Below, in pieces: positions 1-6,680 of a stretch of 6,850 nt of DNA. Origin of the DNA: Rhodocyclaceae bacterium (GTDB taxonomy: Bacteria > Pseudomonadota > Gammaproteobacteria > Burkholderiales > Rhodocyclaceae); assembly GCA_030689585.1 (NCBI GenBank), contig JAUYFZ010000062.1, positions 1 through 6,850 of the forward strand, read 5' to 3'. The translations under genes were made by a program, and so were the position numbers. The stretch's first letter is position 1. Each line of letters opens with the position of its first letter. The notes under the pieces were generated by a model. That model worked only from the letters and a program-made list of their open reading frames with translations, was not told where the DNA came from and searched no databases.

Positions 1-6
1 CGAATC

Positions 7-141
7 GCCACCCCGCATCATGAAACATGCCCCATTGACCCCCATCCCCTCCCCAACCCTCCCCTTGAAGGGGAGGGAGAGATGCTCCTCCCCCTTCAAG
101 GGGGAGGCTGGGAGGGGGATGGGGAATGTGTTTCACGTTAA
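7..141. repeat. Palindromic GC-rich repeat element, copy 1
   Basis: This non-coding element is repeated almost exactly at 2229-2375 in the same orientation: I count 5 substitutions outside a variable centre. It holds two 21-nt hairpins, 57-77 (10-bp arms CCCTCCCCTT around a central G) and 87-107 (arms CCTCCCCCTT around a central C), separated by a short spacer. The outer flanks are also inverted: CCCCATCCCC on the left faces GGGGATGGGG on the right, and TGAAAC (21-26) faces GTTTCA (130-135). C-runs at 39-64 form a G-quadruplex-type motif on the - strand, and G-runs at 100-124 form one on the + strand. The structure resembles a REP- or MITE-like intergenic repeat. No transposase is linked to it here, so the class is inference. 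It lies directly upstream of hisC. Confidence 0.85.
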
Positions 142-163
142 TCAACAAGGGGAACGATACACT

Positions 164-193
164 ATGAATCGTTCTTTCGGTATTCAAACATGA
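164..193 (+). CDS. Possible 9-codon leader ORF overlapping the hisC start
   Basis: A short ORF, ATG at 164, encodes MNRSFGIQT and ends with TGA at 191-193, so its stop overlaps the hisC ATG at 190 as ATGA. An AAGGGG purine run at 147-152 lies 11 bases before its start, a somewhat long spacing. The sequence just before the hisC ATG has no Shine-Dalgarno-like stretch. This arrangement would allow hisC translation by coupling to the leader. The peptide contains no histidine, tyrosine or tryptophan, so it is not an obvious attenuation peptide. It could be chance, because very short ORFs are common. Confidence 0.25.
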   Translation: MNRSFGIQT

Positions 194-1272
194 CTATCTC
201 ACATCAGGCACCTGCCACCCTTCGCGCCATTTCGCCCTATTTGCCCGGTAAGCCGATCACTGAACTGGCCCGTGAAATTGGCTTGCCGGTCGAACGTATC
301 GTTAAGCTGGCCTCTAACGAAAATCCGCGTGGCATGAGTCCGTTGGCGCGTGTGGCGGTTGAACATGCAATCGCAGGGATTGCGCGGTATCCCGATCAGT
401 TTGATCTTGTAAAGGCATTGTCTGACCGCTTGGGTGTGGGGGAGGATCAGATCGTGCTGGGCAATGGCTCCAACGATGTGCTTGATCTCGTGGCCCGCGT
501 CTTTCTGGCACCGGGTCGCTCGTCCGTGTTTTCGGAACATGCTTTCGCTGTCTATTCGTTGGCGACTCAAAGCACGGGGGCGGAAGGTATCGTCGCACCG
601 GCCACCCATTATGGACACGACCTTTCTGCAATGCGGGCCGCCCTTCGGCCTGATACACGTCTGGTCTGGATTGCTAACCCGAACAATCCCACGGGAACCT
701 ATCTGCCTTCCGCGCAGATTCGCGCATTCCTTGAAACCGTGCCAGACGATGTGGCGGTGGTGTTAGATGAGGCTTATAACGAATATCTACCGCCCCGCGT
801 GGAGTCGGTGGCTTGGTGTCGGGATTTCCCGAATCTCATCATTACGCGCACCTTTTCAAAAATTTACGGACTGGCGGGTTTGCGCGTGGGTTATGCGGTG
901 ACCTCCCCAGAGGTAGCCGATCTGATGAATCGCGTGCGCCAGCCTTTTAATGTGAATAACCTGGCACTGGCCGCCGCCACCGCCGCATTGGACGATCATG
1001 TTTTTGTGGCTGAAAGTTACCGGTTGAATCAGGAAGGAATGGAACGAATGGTGGCCGGTGTGAAGCATCTGGGGCTGGAACATATTCCTTCTCACGGTAA
1101 TTTCATCAGCATAAAGGTTCGCAATGCCTTGATCGTGAATGAAAAGCTCTTGAAACAGGGCATCATCGTTCGACCGATTGCCGGTTATGGTTTGCCCCAT
1201 CATCTGCGGGTGACGATTGGGTTGCCGTCTGAAAACGAACGTTTTCTGACGGCACTAGAAGGAGCACTTTGA
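190..1272 (+). CDS. hisC: Histidinol-phosphate aminotransferase
   Basis: HisC is a cytoplasmic PLP-dependent class I/II aminotransferase. It converts imidazole-acetol phosphate and glutamate to histidinol phosphate and 2-oxoglutarate in histidine synthesis. The 360-residue product has the usual family length. Visible motifs, in order, are the KLASNENP segment (39-46), NPNNPTG (163-169), DEAY (193-196), the PLP-lysine motif TFSKIYGLAG with Lys224, RVGY (232-235), and a C-terminal substrate-binding region with LRVTIG (339-344, Arg340). ATG 190 is the first start codon after the in-frame stop at 139-141, and it puts the conserved RAISPY at residue 12 as expected. No good ribosome binding site precedes it. 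It sits directly before tyrA. In many betaproteobacteria a hisC paralogue lies between pheA and tyrA and may also transaminate aromatic keto acids, so this copy may serve aromatic synthesis too. Confidence 0.95.
   Translation: MTISHQAPATLRAISPYLPGKPITELAREIGLPVERIVKLASNENPRGMSPLARVAVEHAIAGIARYPDQFDLVKALSDRLGVGEDQIVLGNGSNDVLDLVARVFLAPGRSSVFSEHAFAVYSLATQSTGAEGIVAPATHYGHDLSAMRAALRPDTRLVWIANPNNPTGTYLPSAQIRAFLETVPDDVAVVLDEAYNEYLPPRVESVAWCRDFPNLIITRTFSKIYGLAGLRVGYAVTSPEVADLMNRVRQPFNVNNLALAAATAALDDHVFVAESYRLNQEGMERMVAGVKHLGLEHIPSHGNFISIKVRNALIVNEKLLKQGIIVRPIAGYGLPHHLRVTIGLPSENERFLTALEGAL
1259..1264 (+). promoter_or_regulatory. Ribosome binding site of tyrA
   Basis: AAGGAG lies 7 bases before ATG 1272 but only 4 before the in-frame TTG at 1269. 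The spacing favours the ATG as the tyrA start. The site lies inside the last codons of hisC, so the two genes are probably translationally coupled. Confidence 0.7.
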
Positions 1273-2198
1273 TGAAAGTAGTGATCTGCGGGGTTGGGTT
1301 GATCGGCGGTTCCTTCGCTCTGGCTCTGAAGGCGGCAGGCGTGGCGACGGAAATCGTCGGTTTGGGCCGTACCCGTGCCCCTCTGGAAGAAGCCCTAGCG
1401 TTGGGCGTGATAGACAGTATTGCCGACGATTGGTCGGATGCCTTGCGCGATGCGGCCTTGGTACTGCTAGGGATGCCGGTAGGCCAAATGACCCCGGTGA
1501 TGGCCGCCTTGGTGCCTCATCTGGCCCCTGGCACGGTGGTCACGGATGGGGGAAGTACCAAGTCCGATGTGGTCGCGGCGGCTCGTGCTGTTTTTGGCGA
1601 AAAAATAAATCAATTCGTTCCGGGACATCCCATCGCCGGCGCGGAAAAAAGTGGCGTTTCAGCGGCGAAAACTGATTTGTATCGCGGTAAGCGAGTCGTT
1701 CTGACTCCTCTGCCGGAGAACGTGCCCACGGATGTGGCGAAGGTGCGTGCGGCTTGGGAAGCCTGCGGAGCCGTCGTGTCGGCCTTGTCTCCAGAAACAC
1801 ATGACCGTGTTTTCGCAGCAGTCAGTCATCTGCCGCACCTGCTGGCTTTCGCGCTGGTGCATGATCTGGCCGCTCGTGACAATGCCGATCAGCTCTTTGG
1901 CTTTGCCGCCGGTGGATTTCGGGATTTCACCCGTATTGCGAGTAGCCATCCTGAGATGTGGCGCGATATTTGTCTGGCGAATCGCTCCGCCTTGCTGAAA
2001 GAGCTTGATAGTTACATGGCTGAATTGATGAGAGCACGGGTACTGCTGGCTGCCGCAGATGCACCGGGTCTGGAAACGTTGTTTGCCACGGCACGAGATA
2101 GACGAGAGGCCTGGGTTAACGCCAGCCCCCCTTCGCCCCCCTTTCGGGGGGGTCTCATCGGCTCGCTGCACTCGATTGTTACGGGGCACTCCGAATGA
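1272..2198 (+). CDS. tyrA: Prephenate dehydrogenase
   Basis: TyrA oxidatively decarboxylates prephenate to 4-hydroxyphenylpyruvate with NAD(P)+, the committed step to tyrosine in the cytoplasm. The 308-residue product begins with a Rossmann dinucleotide site, GVGLIGGS (7-14). It then shows TDGGSTKSD (91-99), the signature GHPIAGAEKSG (118-128), HDRVFAAVSHLPH (177-189) and GFRDFTRIASSHPEMW (215-230). These are all typical of the single-domain TyrA family; there is no chorismate mutase or ACT domain. ATG 1272 overlaps the hisC stop by one base (TGATG), so the two genes form an operon. About 26 residues after REAW (278-281) do not look like the family. They are encoded by a C/G-rich inverted repeat and following DNA, and give a proline/glycine-rich tail. 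The catalytic core appears intact. pheA and aroA, its common operon partners, are not on either side in this window. Confidence 0.94.
   Translation: MKVVICGVGLIGGSFALALKAAGVATEIVGLGRTRAPLEEALALGVIDSIADDWSDALRDAALVLLGMPVGQMTPVMAALVPHLAPGTVVTDGGSTKSDVVAAARAVFGEKINQFVPGHPIAGAEKSGVSAAKTDLYRGKRVVLTPLPENVPTDVAKVRAAWEACGAVVSALSPETHDRVFAAVSHLPHLLAFALVHDLAARDNADQLFGFAAGGFRDFTRIASSHPEMWRDICLANRSALLKELDSYMAELMRARVLLAAADAPGLETLFATARDRREAWVNASPPSPPFRGGLIGSLHSIVTGHSE
2121..2152. repeat. C/G-rich inverted repeat inside the tyrA 3' end
   Basis: CCCCCC (2136-2141) faces GGGGGG (2146-2151) across a TTTC loop, preceded by another C-run (2126-2131). In the tyrA frame it encodes ASPPSPPFRGG. The composition matches intergenic GC-rich repeats rather than TyrA coding sequence. 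It is similar in style to the arms of the large repeat but is not a clear copy of it. Confidence 0.55.
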
Positions 2199-2213
2199 GT
2201 GTATTTCACGTTA
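2196..2213 (+). repeat. Right-end fragment of the palindromic repeat
   Basis: The 18 bases starting at the tyrA stop codon match the right terminus of both full copies (124-141 and 2358-2375) at 16 of 18 positions, including TTTCACGTTAA. The fragment sits 15 bp before copy 2 begins. It suggests an older, decayed copy at this site, though an 18-bp match alone is modest evidence. Confidence 0.5.
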
Positions 2214-2228
2214 ACGGACATGGCTTGT

Positions 2229-2375
2229 GCCACCTCGTATCATGAAACTTGCCCCATTGACCCCCATCCCCACCCCAACCCTCCCCTTGAAGGGGAGGGA
2301 GACAACCGATGCGCCTTGCTCCTCCCCCTTCAAGGGGGAGGCTGGGTGGGGGATGGGGAATGTGTTTCACGTTAA
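2229..2375. repeat. Palindromic GC-rich repeat element, copy 2
   Basis: This second copy has the same hairpins (2279-2299 and 2321-2341) and the same opposed G-quadruplex-type motifs (- strand 2261-2286, + strand 2334-2358). Its central spacer is 16 bases instead of 4. It fills the gap between the convergent genes tyrA and comEC, ending 2 bases before the comEC stop. The strong hairpins could help end transcription from both sides. No T-run follows either hairpin on either strand, so it is not a classical intrinsic terminator. Short ORFs crossing it are products of its composition and not genes. Confidence 0.85.
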
Positions 2376-2377
2376 GT

Positions 2378-4726
2378 TCAGTGCCAGTAACGCCTGCGCA
2401 TGGTGCGTGTTGAAACAATGGAGGCGGTATTTAACGCAATCACCAATGCCCCATCGGCATCGGTTCTCCATTGACGAACTCCTTCATAACGTGTCACCAC
2501 GTCCTCCTTGGGATGCCCATATCGGTTGCGATATCCGACGGGGAAGATGACGTTTTGCGCGTTCACCGCCTCAATGAATTCCGGTGTGGAGGAGGTCCGA
2601 CTTCCGTGATGAGGAACCAATAAAATATCGGCGCGGAGTTGATCTTTATGTCGGGCGAGAATGGCTCTTTCTGCCACGGCTTCTATGTCGGACGTGAGCA
2701 AAATGCTCTTTTGCCGTGTCGACACTTTCAGCACGCAACTCATGTTATTGGTCTTTTTGGTGCGTACTTCTTCACGGGAAGGATGCAATAGTTCGAAGCG
2801 CACCCCCTCCCACTCCCAAGCATCGCCCTCGGCACAGGGGCGATGAGAAGAGGCAGAAGATGCACCGGTCAAGAGTGTGTGATCTTCGGGCAGAGAAGTC
2901 ATCAGCCAATCCGTGGGTACGTTTTCCAGCACAGAAACCGCCCCTCCCGAATGATCGTTGTCTGCGTGGGTGACCACCATGCCATCCAGACGGCGGACTC
3001 CCGTGGCACGCAAATAGGGCACGATGATGCGGTTGCCGCTGTTGGCTTCAGCAGAGAAAGTCGGCCCTGTGTCGTAGAGAAGATCATGCCGGGCCGTTTG
3101 CACATGGACAGCCAACCCTTGGCCAACATCGAGGATGGTCACCATGGCCTCGCCTTCCACAGGTCGGAGGGGCGGCAGAAGCAGCATGGGTAAAAAGGCC
3201 CCCACCCCCACCCATCGAAAGGGAACGCCTCGCGGCAGCAACAACCCCATGCCGCCTATCAGGGCCAGTATCAGTGTCCAAAACGGGGGGGCGTGCTGTT
3301 GCCAGACAGCCCAGGGAGAAGCGGACAATCCTTCAAGCAGTTTCATCAAAAACTTGATGATCCCATGGGCGAACATGAGCGCGGCATCGCTCAGAGGCAG
3401 GGTTCCCAGGAGAGCTAGTGGCGTGACCATGAAACTCACCACAGGAATGGCGACGGCATTGGCCAGTGGCGAGAGAATGGAAAATTGCTGGAAAAGTGCC
3501 AGCAGGATCGGCAAAAGTCCGAGTGTCATCGCCCACTGCGCACGTCCCCAAAGATGGAGGGGATGAAGTCGTCCCACCTGTCCGATACCGGTGTAGAACA
3601 AAAAGCCCACCGCGCAGAAGGAGAGCCAAAAACCTGCGGACAGCACGGCCCAAGGATCCCACAAGAGCACGCATCCCAAGGCGAGGGCTAGTGTTCGGCT
3701 GGGAGCCATGTTTCGTCCCGTTAGAAGGGTGGCAGCCACAACGCCCAGCATGAGAAGGGTGCGTTGGGAGGGCACGGCAAATCCAGACAGCAGACAGTAG
3801 GCCAGCGCACTGATAAAACCGGCGAGGGCGGCGGCTTTTTGTGCGGGAAGTTTCAGCATCAATCGGGAAGATCGTCGCCACAATCGTGAGGTCAACCAGG
3901 CAAATAAAGCGGCAATCATCGTGATATGAAGCCCGGAGATACTCATCAGATGCGTGGTTCCCGTGCGGGAGAACACCTGCCACAACGCGGGGTCGATGGC
4001 ATTTTGATCTCCAATCGCCAAGGCAATCAGAATGCCGACATAGGGAGAGGATTCGGCGGGTAGCACGTGATAAAAACGCGCCCGAATGGATTCCCGCAGA
4101 CGCTCGATGGCGTAACGGGGATGCATCACGAAAGCATCCAGACGACGGGCTTCTTCTTTGGGACGCACATATCCCGAGGCTCGAATGTTGTGTTCAAACA
4201 TCCATGCTTCGTAATCGAACCCATGAGGATTGAGATTGCCATGAGGCCGTTTTAACCGCACCACGAATTGCCATCGTTCGCCGGGAAGCAGTTTCTGTCC
4301 CATCCGATACCAAGCCAGTGAAATATGGCGTGGCACGGGCAATGTGGCCGATTCAACATCGAAATCGACACGCATTCCACGATCATGGTTCTGTGCCATT
4401 CCCGCCACGACACCGATCACGGTGATGTCCTGCCCTTCGCTCGTCGTGGGAAGATGATCGGTCAAACGATGCTGGGCTAGGATACCTGCCCAGGCGATCC
4501 CCAACAGACAGGCGGCCACCGGTGCAATAAGGCGGTAACGGCGAGAGGCCGCAAACAACAACGTACCGACGAGCGCACAGGTCATCAGAACCGTGGTCGT
4601 CGGTAAATCGGGTTGCAGTTGCAGCCAGGCAATGCCAGCGGCAAAAGAAAGAATCGTGAGTCTCAAGGGGAGGAGGGGAGTTTCAACGTTGGCGTGTAAA
4701 ATCTGAGGGATGAAAAAATTATTCAA
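2378..4726 (-). CDS. comEC: DNA internalization competence protein ComEC/Rec2
   Basis: ComEC is the inner-membrane channel that passes single-stranded DNA into the cytoplasm during natural transformation. The 782-residue protein has the full family layout. Two or three N-terminal membrane segments (about 22-85) precede a soluble DUF4131 region (about 95-195). The multi-spanning Competence domain (about 225-520) includes THLMSISGLHITM (258-270). The C-terminal metallo-beta-lactamase-like domain (about 525-765) has ILDVGQG (531-537), YDTGP (551-555), THADNDHSGG (586-595), LLTSDIE (676-682), PHHGS (705-709) and GYRNRYGHP (731-739). The metal-ligand positions look intact; the usual Gly before the Asp in LLTGDIE is Ser. 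The start is TTG 4726, chosen because a strong ribosome binding site lies 6 bases upstream and no ATG is available nearby. It overlaps the divergent DUF2062 gene and converges on tyrA. Confidence 0.95.
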   Translation of the reverse strand: MNNFFIPQILHANVETPLLPLRLTILSFAAGIAWLQLQPDLPTTTVLMTCALVGTLLFAASRRYRLIAPVAACLLGIAWAGILAQHRLTDHLPTTSEGQDITVIGVVAGMAQNHDRGMRVDFDVESATLPVPRHISLAWYRMGQKLLPGERWQFVVRLKRPHGNLNPHGFDYEAWMFEHNIRASGYVRPKEEARRLDAFVMHPRYAIERLRESIRARFYHVLPAESSPYVGILIALAIGDQNAIDPALWQVFSRTGTTHLMSISGLHITMIAALFAWLTSRLWRRSSRLMLKLPAQKAAALAGFISALAYCLLSGFAVPSQRTLLMLGVVAATLLTGRNMAPSRTLALALGCVLLWDPWAVLSAGFWLSFCAVGFLFYTGIGQVGRLHPLHLWGRAQWAMTLGLLPILLALFQQFSILSPLANAVAIPVVSFMVTPLALLGTLPLSDAALMFAHGIIKFLMKLLEGLSASPWAVWQQHAPPFWTLILALIGGMGLLLPRGVPFRWVGVGAFLPMLLLPPLRPVEGEAMVTILDVGQGLAVHVQTARHDLLYDTGPTFSAEANSGNRIIVPYLRATGVRRLDGMVVTHADNDHSGGAVSVLENVPTDWLMTSLPEDHTLLTGASSASSHRPCAEGDAWEWEGVRFELLHPSREEVRTKKTNNMSCVLKVSTRQKSILLTSDIEAVAERAILARHKDQLRADILLVPHHGSRTSSTPEFIEAVNAQNVIFPVGYRNRYGHPKEDVVTRYEGVRQWRTDADGALVIALNTASIVSTRTMRRRYWH

Positions 4727-5261
4727 ACGCTACCTCCCCGATCATACGGCTGTTCGGAATAACCGTTGCTTGGCAATTTTTGGTGAGTCGTTGCTACATC
4801 CCCGGTTGTGGCATTTGAATCGTCATTCAGCGGCAGGGGCGGTAGCGGCGGGGCTTTTTTGCGGAATGCTACCGGCTCCCTTTCAGATGCTGACAGCGGC
4901 CATCTGTGCCGTGAAATTCAGGGTCAACCTGCCCTTGGCGATTTTGACCACGCTCTACACCAATCCGTTGACGATCATTCCGTTGTATGTCGTGGCTTTT
5001 GAGATTGGGAAATTCATACTGGACATGATGGGACTCGAAGGAAGCGGCCGATTTGTGGCTCCCCCTGAATTCAGTATCACCAATATGGGCCCATGGTTGA
5101 GTACTGCGGCGCATTGGCTGATGAATTTGGGAAGATCATTGGCGGTAGGCATCGTGGTATTTGGCGCAGCATTGGCCGTGATCGGTTATTTTGCAGTGCA
5201 CTGTCTCTGGCGGTTCGGATTGATCCGTGCATGGCGCGCCCGTGCGGCTAAGCGAGGGTAG
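4710..5261 (+). CDS. DUF2062 family membrane protein
   Basis: This is a 183-residue inner-membrane protein of unknown biochemical function. It matches the DUF2062 family pattern: a short basic N-terminus with KRYLPDH (6-12), then LHPRLWHLNRHSAAGAVAAGLF (29-50), PAPFQM (55-60), RVNLPLAI (71-78) and TNPLTIIPLY (84-93). Hydrophobic segments lie at about 40-60, 63-80, 86-106 and 143-168, with a basic C-terminal end. The N-terminal YLPDH and WHLNR motifs sit where the family has them, which supports ATG 4710. GAGGG (4705-4709) touches the ATG with no spacing, so the ribosome binding site is poor. The gene starts head to head with comEC, sharing 17 bp, and ends 3 bases before pyrD, with which it probably forms an operon. 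Confidence 0.85.
   Translation: MKKLFKRYLPDHTAVRNNRCLAIFGESLLHPRLWHLNRHSAAGAVAAGLFCGMLPAPFQMLTAAICAVKFRVNLPLAILTTLYTNPLTIIPLYVVAFEIGKFILDMMGLEGSGRFVAPPEFSITNMGPWLSTAAHWLMNLGRSLAVGIVVFGAALAVIGYFAVHCLWRFGLIRAWRARAAKRG
4733..4739 (-). promoter_or_regulatory. Ribosome binding site of comEC
   Basis: Read on the - strand this is GGGGAGG, 6 bases before the TTG at 4726-4724. It decides the unusual TTG start. The same bases encode the conserved LP of the YLPDH motif in the overlapping DUF2062 gene, so they are constrained twice. Confidence 0.7.
5254..5258 (+). promoter_or_regulatory. Ribosome binding site of pyrD
   Basis: GAGGG lies 6 bases before ATG 5265 and only 3 before the in-frame GTG at 5262. 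The spacing selects the ATG. It lies within the last codons of the DUF2062 gene, which suggests coupled translation. Confidence 0.65.
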
Positions 5262-5264
5262 GTG

Positions 5265-6278
5265 ATGTATCCACGTTCCCTAATTTTCGCCTTGTCTCCT
5301 GAAACGGCACACAACCTAGCGATCAATGCGTTGCATTATTTGGGGAAAATTGCCACGGGACACCCCTTTCCCGCTCCTCCAGTGACGGTGATGGGGCTGA
5401 ATTTTCCGAATCGCGTGGGACTTGCTGCGGGTCTGGATAAAAATGGTGAGGCCATTGACGGCCTGGCTACCCTAGGATTTGGATTTTTGGAGATTGGCAC
5501 GATCACCCCCCGTCCGCAACCGGGTAATCCGAAGCCGCGTCTGTTTCGACTACCCGAAGTGGAGGGCATCATCAACCGCATGGGGTTTAACAATCAGGGA
5601 GTGGATGCCCTGATTGAAAACGTCAAGGCGGCGCGTTACCGGGGCATTCTAGGCATCAACATTGGAAAGAACTTTGATACGCCGATTGAAAAAGCGGCAG
5701 AGGACTATCTCATCTGCCTCGATAAAGCCTATGCAGTGGCCAGTTACATCACGGTCAACATTTCCAGTCCGAACACAAAAAACCTGCGGCAGTTACAAGG
5801 AGCTTCGGAACTGGATGCGCTACTGGGCGCGCTCAAGGCACGTCAGACGGCATTGGCAGACCAGCAGAGTCGGTATGTTCCGTTGGCCCTGAAAATCGCC
5901 CCTGATCTGGACGAAGGGCAGATCATCGAAATCGCCGATGCCCTGCGTCGTCATCGAATCGATGCCGTCATCGCCACCAACACAACGCTGGCCCGCGATG
6001 CCGTGGCACAACTGCCCCACGGCCATGAGGCGGGAGGACTTTCCGGTGCGCCTCTTTTTGAAAAATCGACGACCATCGTTCGGATTTTGGCGAATGCGTT
6101 GCGGAGCGAAATTCCAATTATCGCCGCCGGAGGCATCACAAACGCTGAAACAGCTAAAGCAAAACTAGACGCAGGAGCCGCGTTGGTGCAACTCTATTCT
6201 GGACTCATCTATCGAGGCCCGACTTTGGTCAAGGAATGCGTGAGGGCTACCTTGTACTCAATCAAAACTGACCACTAG
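5265..6278 (+). CDS. pyrD: Dihydroorotate dehydrogenase (quinone), class 2
   Basis: PyrD oxidises dihydroorotate to orotate in pyrimidine synthesis, passing electrons through FMN to membrane quinone. The 337-residue length and N-terminal helical extension (1-38) that docks on the membrane mark it as class 2. Visible motifs are [11 protein letters not shown] (52-62), [15 protein letters not shown] (81-95), NRMGFNN (104-110), INIGKN (131-136), the catalytic NISSPNT (165-171) in which Ser168 corresponds to the active-site base, LALKIAPDL (207-215), ATNTT (237-241), GGLSG (257-261), AAGGI (287-291) and [10 protein letters not shown] (310-319). All expected FMN and catalytic residues appear present. 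It follows the DUF2062 gene by 3 bases. Its last 21 bp overlap the convergent hicB-like gene, so no separate terminator fits between them. Confidence 0.96.
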   Translation: MYPRSLIFALSPETAHNLAINALHYLGKIATGHPFPAPPVTVMGLNFPNRVGLAAGLDKNGEAIDGLATLGFGFLEIGTITPRPQPGNPKPRLFRLPEVEGIINRMGFNNQGVDALIENVKAARYRGILGINIGKNFDTPIEKAAEDYLICLDKAYAVASYITVNISSPNTKNLRQLQGASELDALLGALKARQTALADQQSRYVPLALKIAPDLDEGQIIEIADALRRHRIDAVIATNTTLARDAVAQLPHGHEAGGLSGAPLFEKSTTIVRILANALRSEIPIIAAGGITNAETAKAKLDAGAALVQLYSGLIYRGPTLVKECVRATLYSIKTDH

Positions 6279-6680
6279 ACGTTTACCGAGCACTGCCGCA
6301 GTGCGCTCAAGCTGTCTTAATGTTGGGTTGTTTGCTGGCGTTTCTAATTTTTGAGCAACCGCCCAAGAGGTTTTCAGTGCGCGGACTAAATCTGCTAGGT
6401 TTTTCCCCTCTTTTTCGCGTGTTTGACGAACTAAAACAGCCGCTTGAATTGATGCAGAAGGTTCAATCCAAACTCCAGCAGACAGTTTTGAAGGGGAAGG
6501 AAGTCCTTCATTACTGGCAATGCGCTCTGTCAAACACAAGTCCAAGACCTCAGACGCATTAAACAAGGCTGAACTTTTGTCGTCAGCTTCGCTGATGGCT
6601 TCTGGTATATCAGGGAAGGTGATAACGAAACCACCTTCTTCTGCTGGCTCAAAGTTGGCAAAATATCCAATTGTGTTCAT
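6258..6680 (-). CDS. HicB-family antitoxin with C-terminal helix-turn-helix
   Basis: The 140-residue product resembles HicB, the antitoxin of type II HicAB modules, which binds the HicA mRNA-cleaving toxin and represses its own promoter. The N-terminal part (1-75) has the HicB fold pattern: [29 protein letters not shown] in outline, followed by an amphipathic helix with ALFNASEVL and a PSPS turn. The C-terminal part (about 86-140) looks like a helix-turn-helix, [20 protein letters not shown], followed by [22 protein letters not shown]. No hicA-like reading frame lies next to it in this window: the left neighbour is pyrD and the upstream ORF tail does not look like HicA. Base composition is visibly less GC-rich than the housekeeping genes, consistent with transfer. 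The ATG is 1 base after the stop of the upstream ORF, and no clear ribosome binding site precedes it. Confidence 0.8.
   Translation of the reverse strand: MNTIGYFANFEPAEEGGFVITFPDIPEAISEADDKSSALFNASEVLDLCLTERIASNEGLPSPSKLSAGVWIEPSASIQAAVLVRQTREKEGKNLADLVRALKTSWAVAQKLETPANNPTLRQLERTAAVLGKRLVVSFD

Noticed and set aside
158..163. TACACT as a hisC promoter -10 box
   Set aside because: It matches the consensus at only 4 of 6 positions and has no -35 element at normal distance.
1269..1271. TTG as the tyrA start
   Set aside because: Only 4 bases from the ribosome binding site, while ATG 1272 has normal spacing and matches the usual MKVVICGVGLIGGS beginning.
2279..2341. Classical intrinsic terminator between tyrA and comEC
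   Set aside because: The hairpins are strong but neither strand has a T-run after them, so only a looser role in termination is possible.
2227..2550. 107-codon + strand ORF through repeat copy 2
   Set aside because: It is a translation of the repeat and of the antisense of comEC, with low-complexity Pro-rich sequence and no ribosome binding site.
3333..3983. 216-codon - strand ORF inside comEC
   Set aside because: It is an alternate-frame shadow of the comEC membrane domain, where all family motifs lie in the main frame.
4697..4702. TAAAAT as a -10 box for the DUF2062 gene
   Set aside because: No -35 match at 16-18 bp and the transcript would be nearly leaderless; not enough to call a promoter.
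4741..4746. TATGAT on the - strand as the comEC -10 box
   Set aside because: Transcription would start inside the comEC ribosome binding site and no -35 box sits at the right distance.
5262..5264. GTG as the pyrD start
   Set aside because: Only 3 bases from GAGGG; ATG 5265 has better spacing and gives the usual [17 protein letters not shown] N-terminus.
6290..6304. Perfect 7-bp hairpin GCACTGC/GCAGTGC as a terminator after pyrD
   Set aside because: It lies inside the hicB-like coding region and has no T-run; it is probably a coding coincidence.
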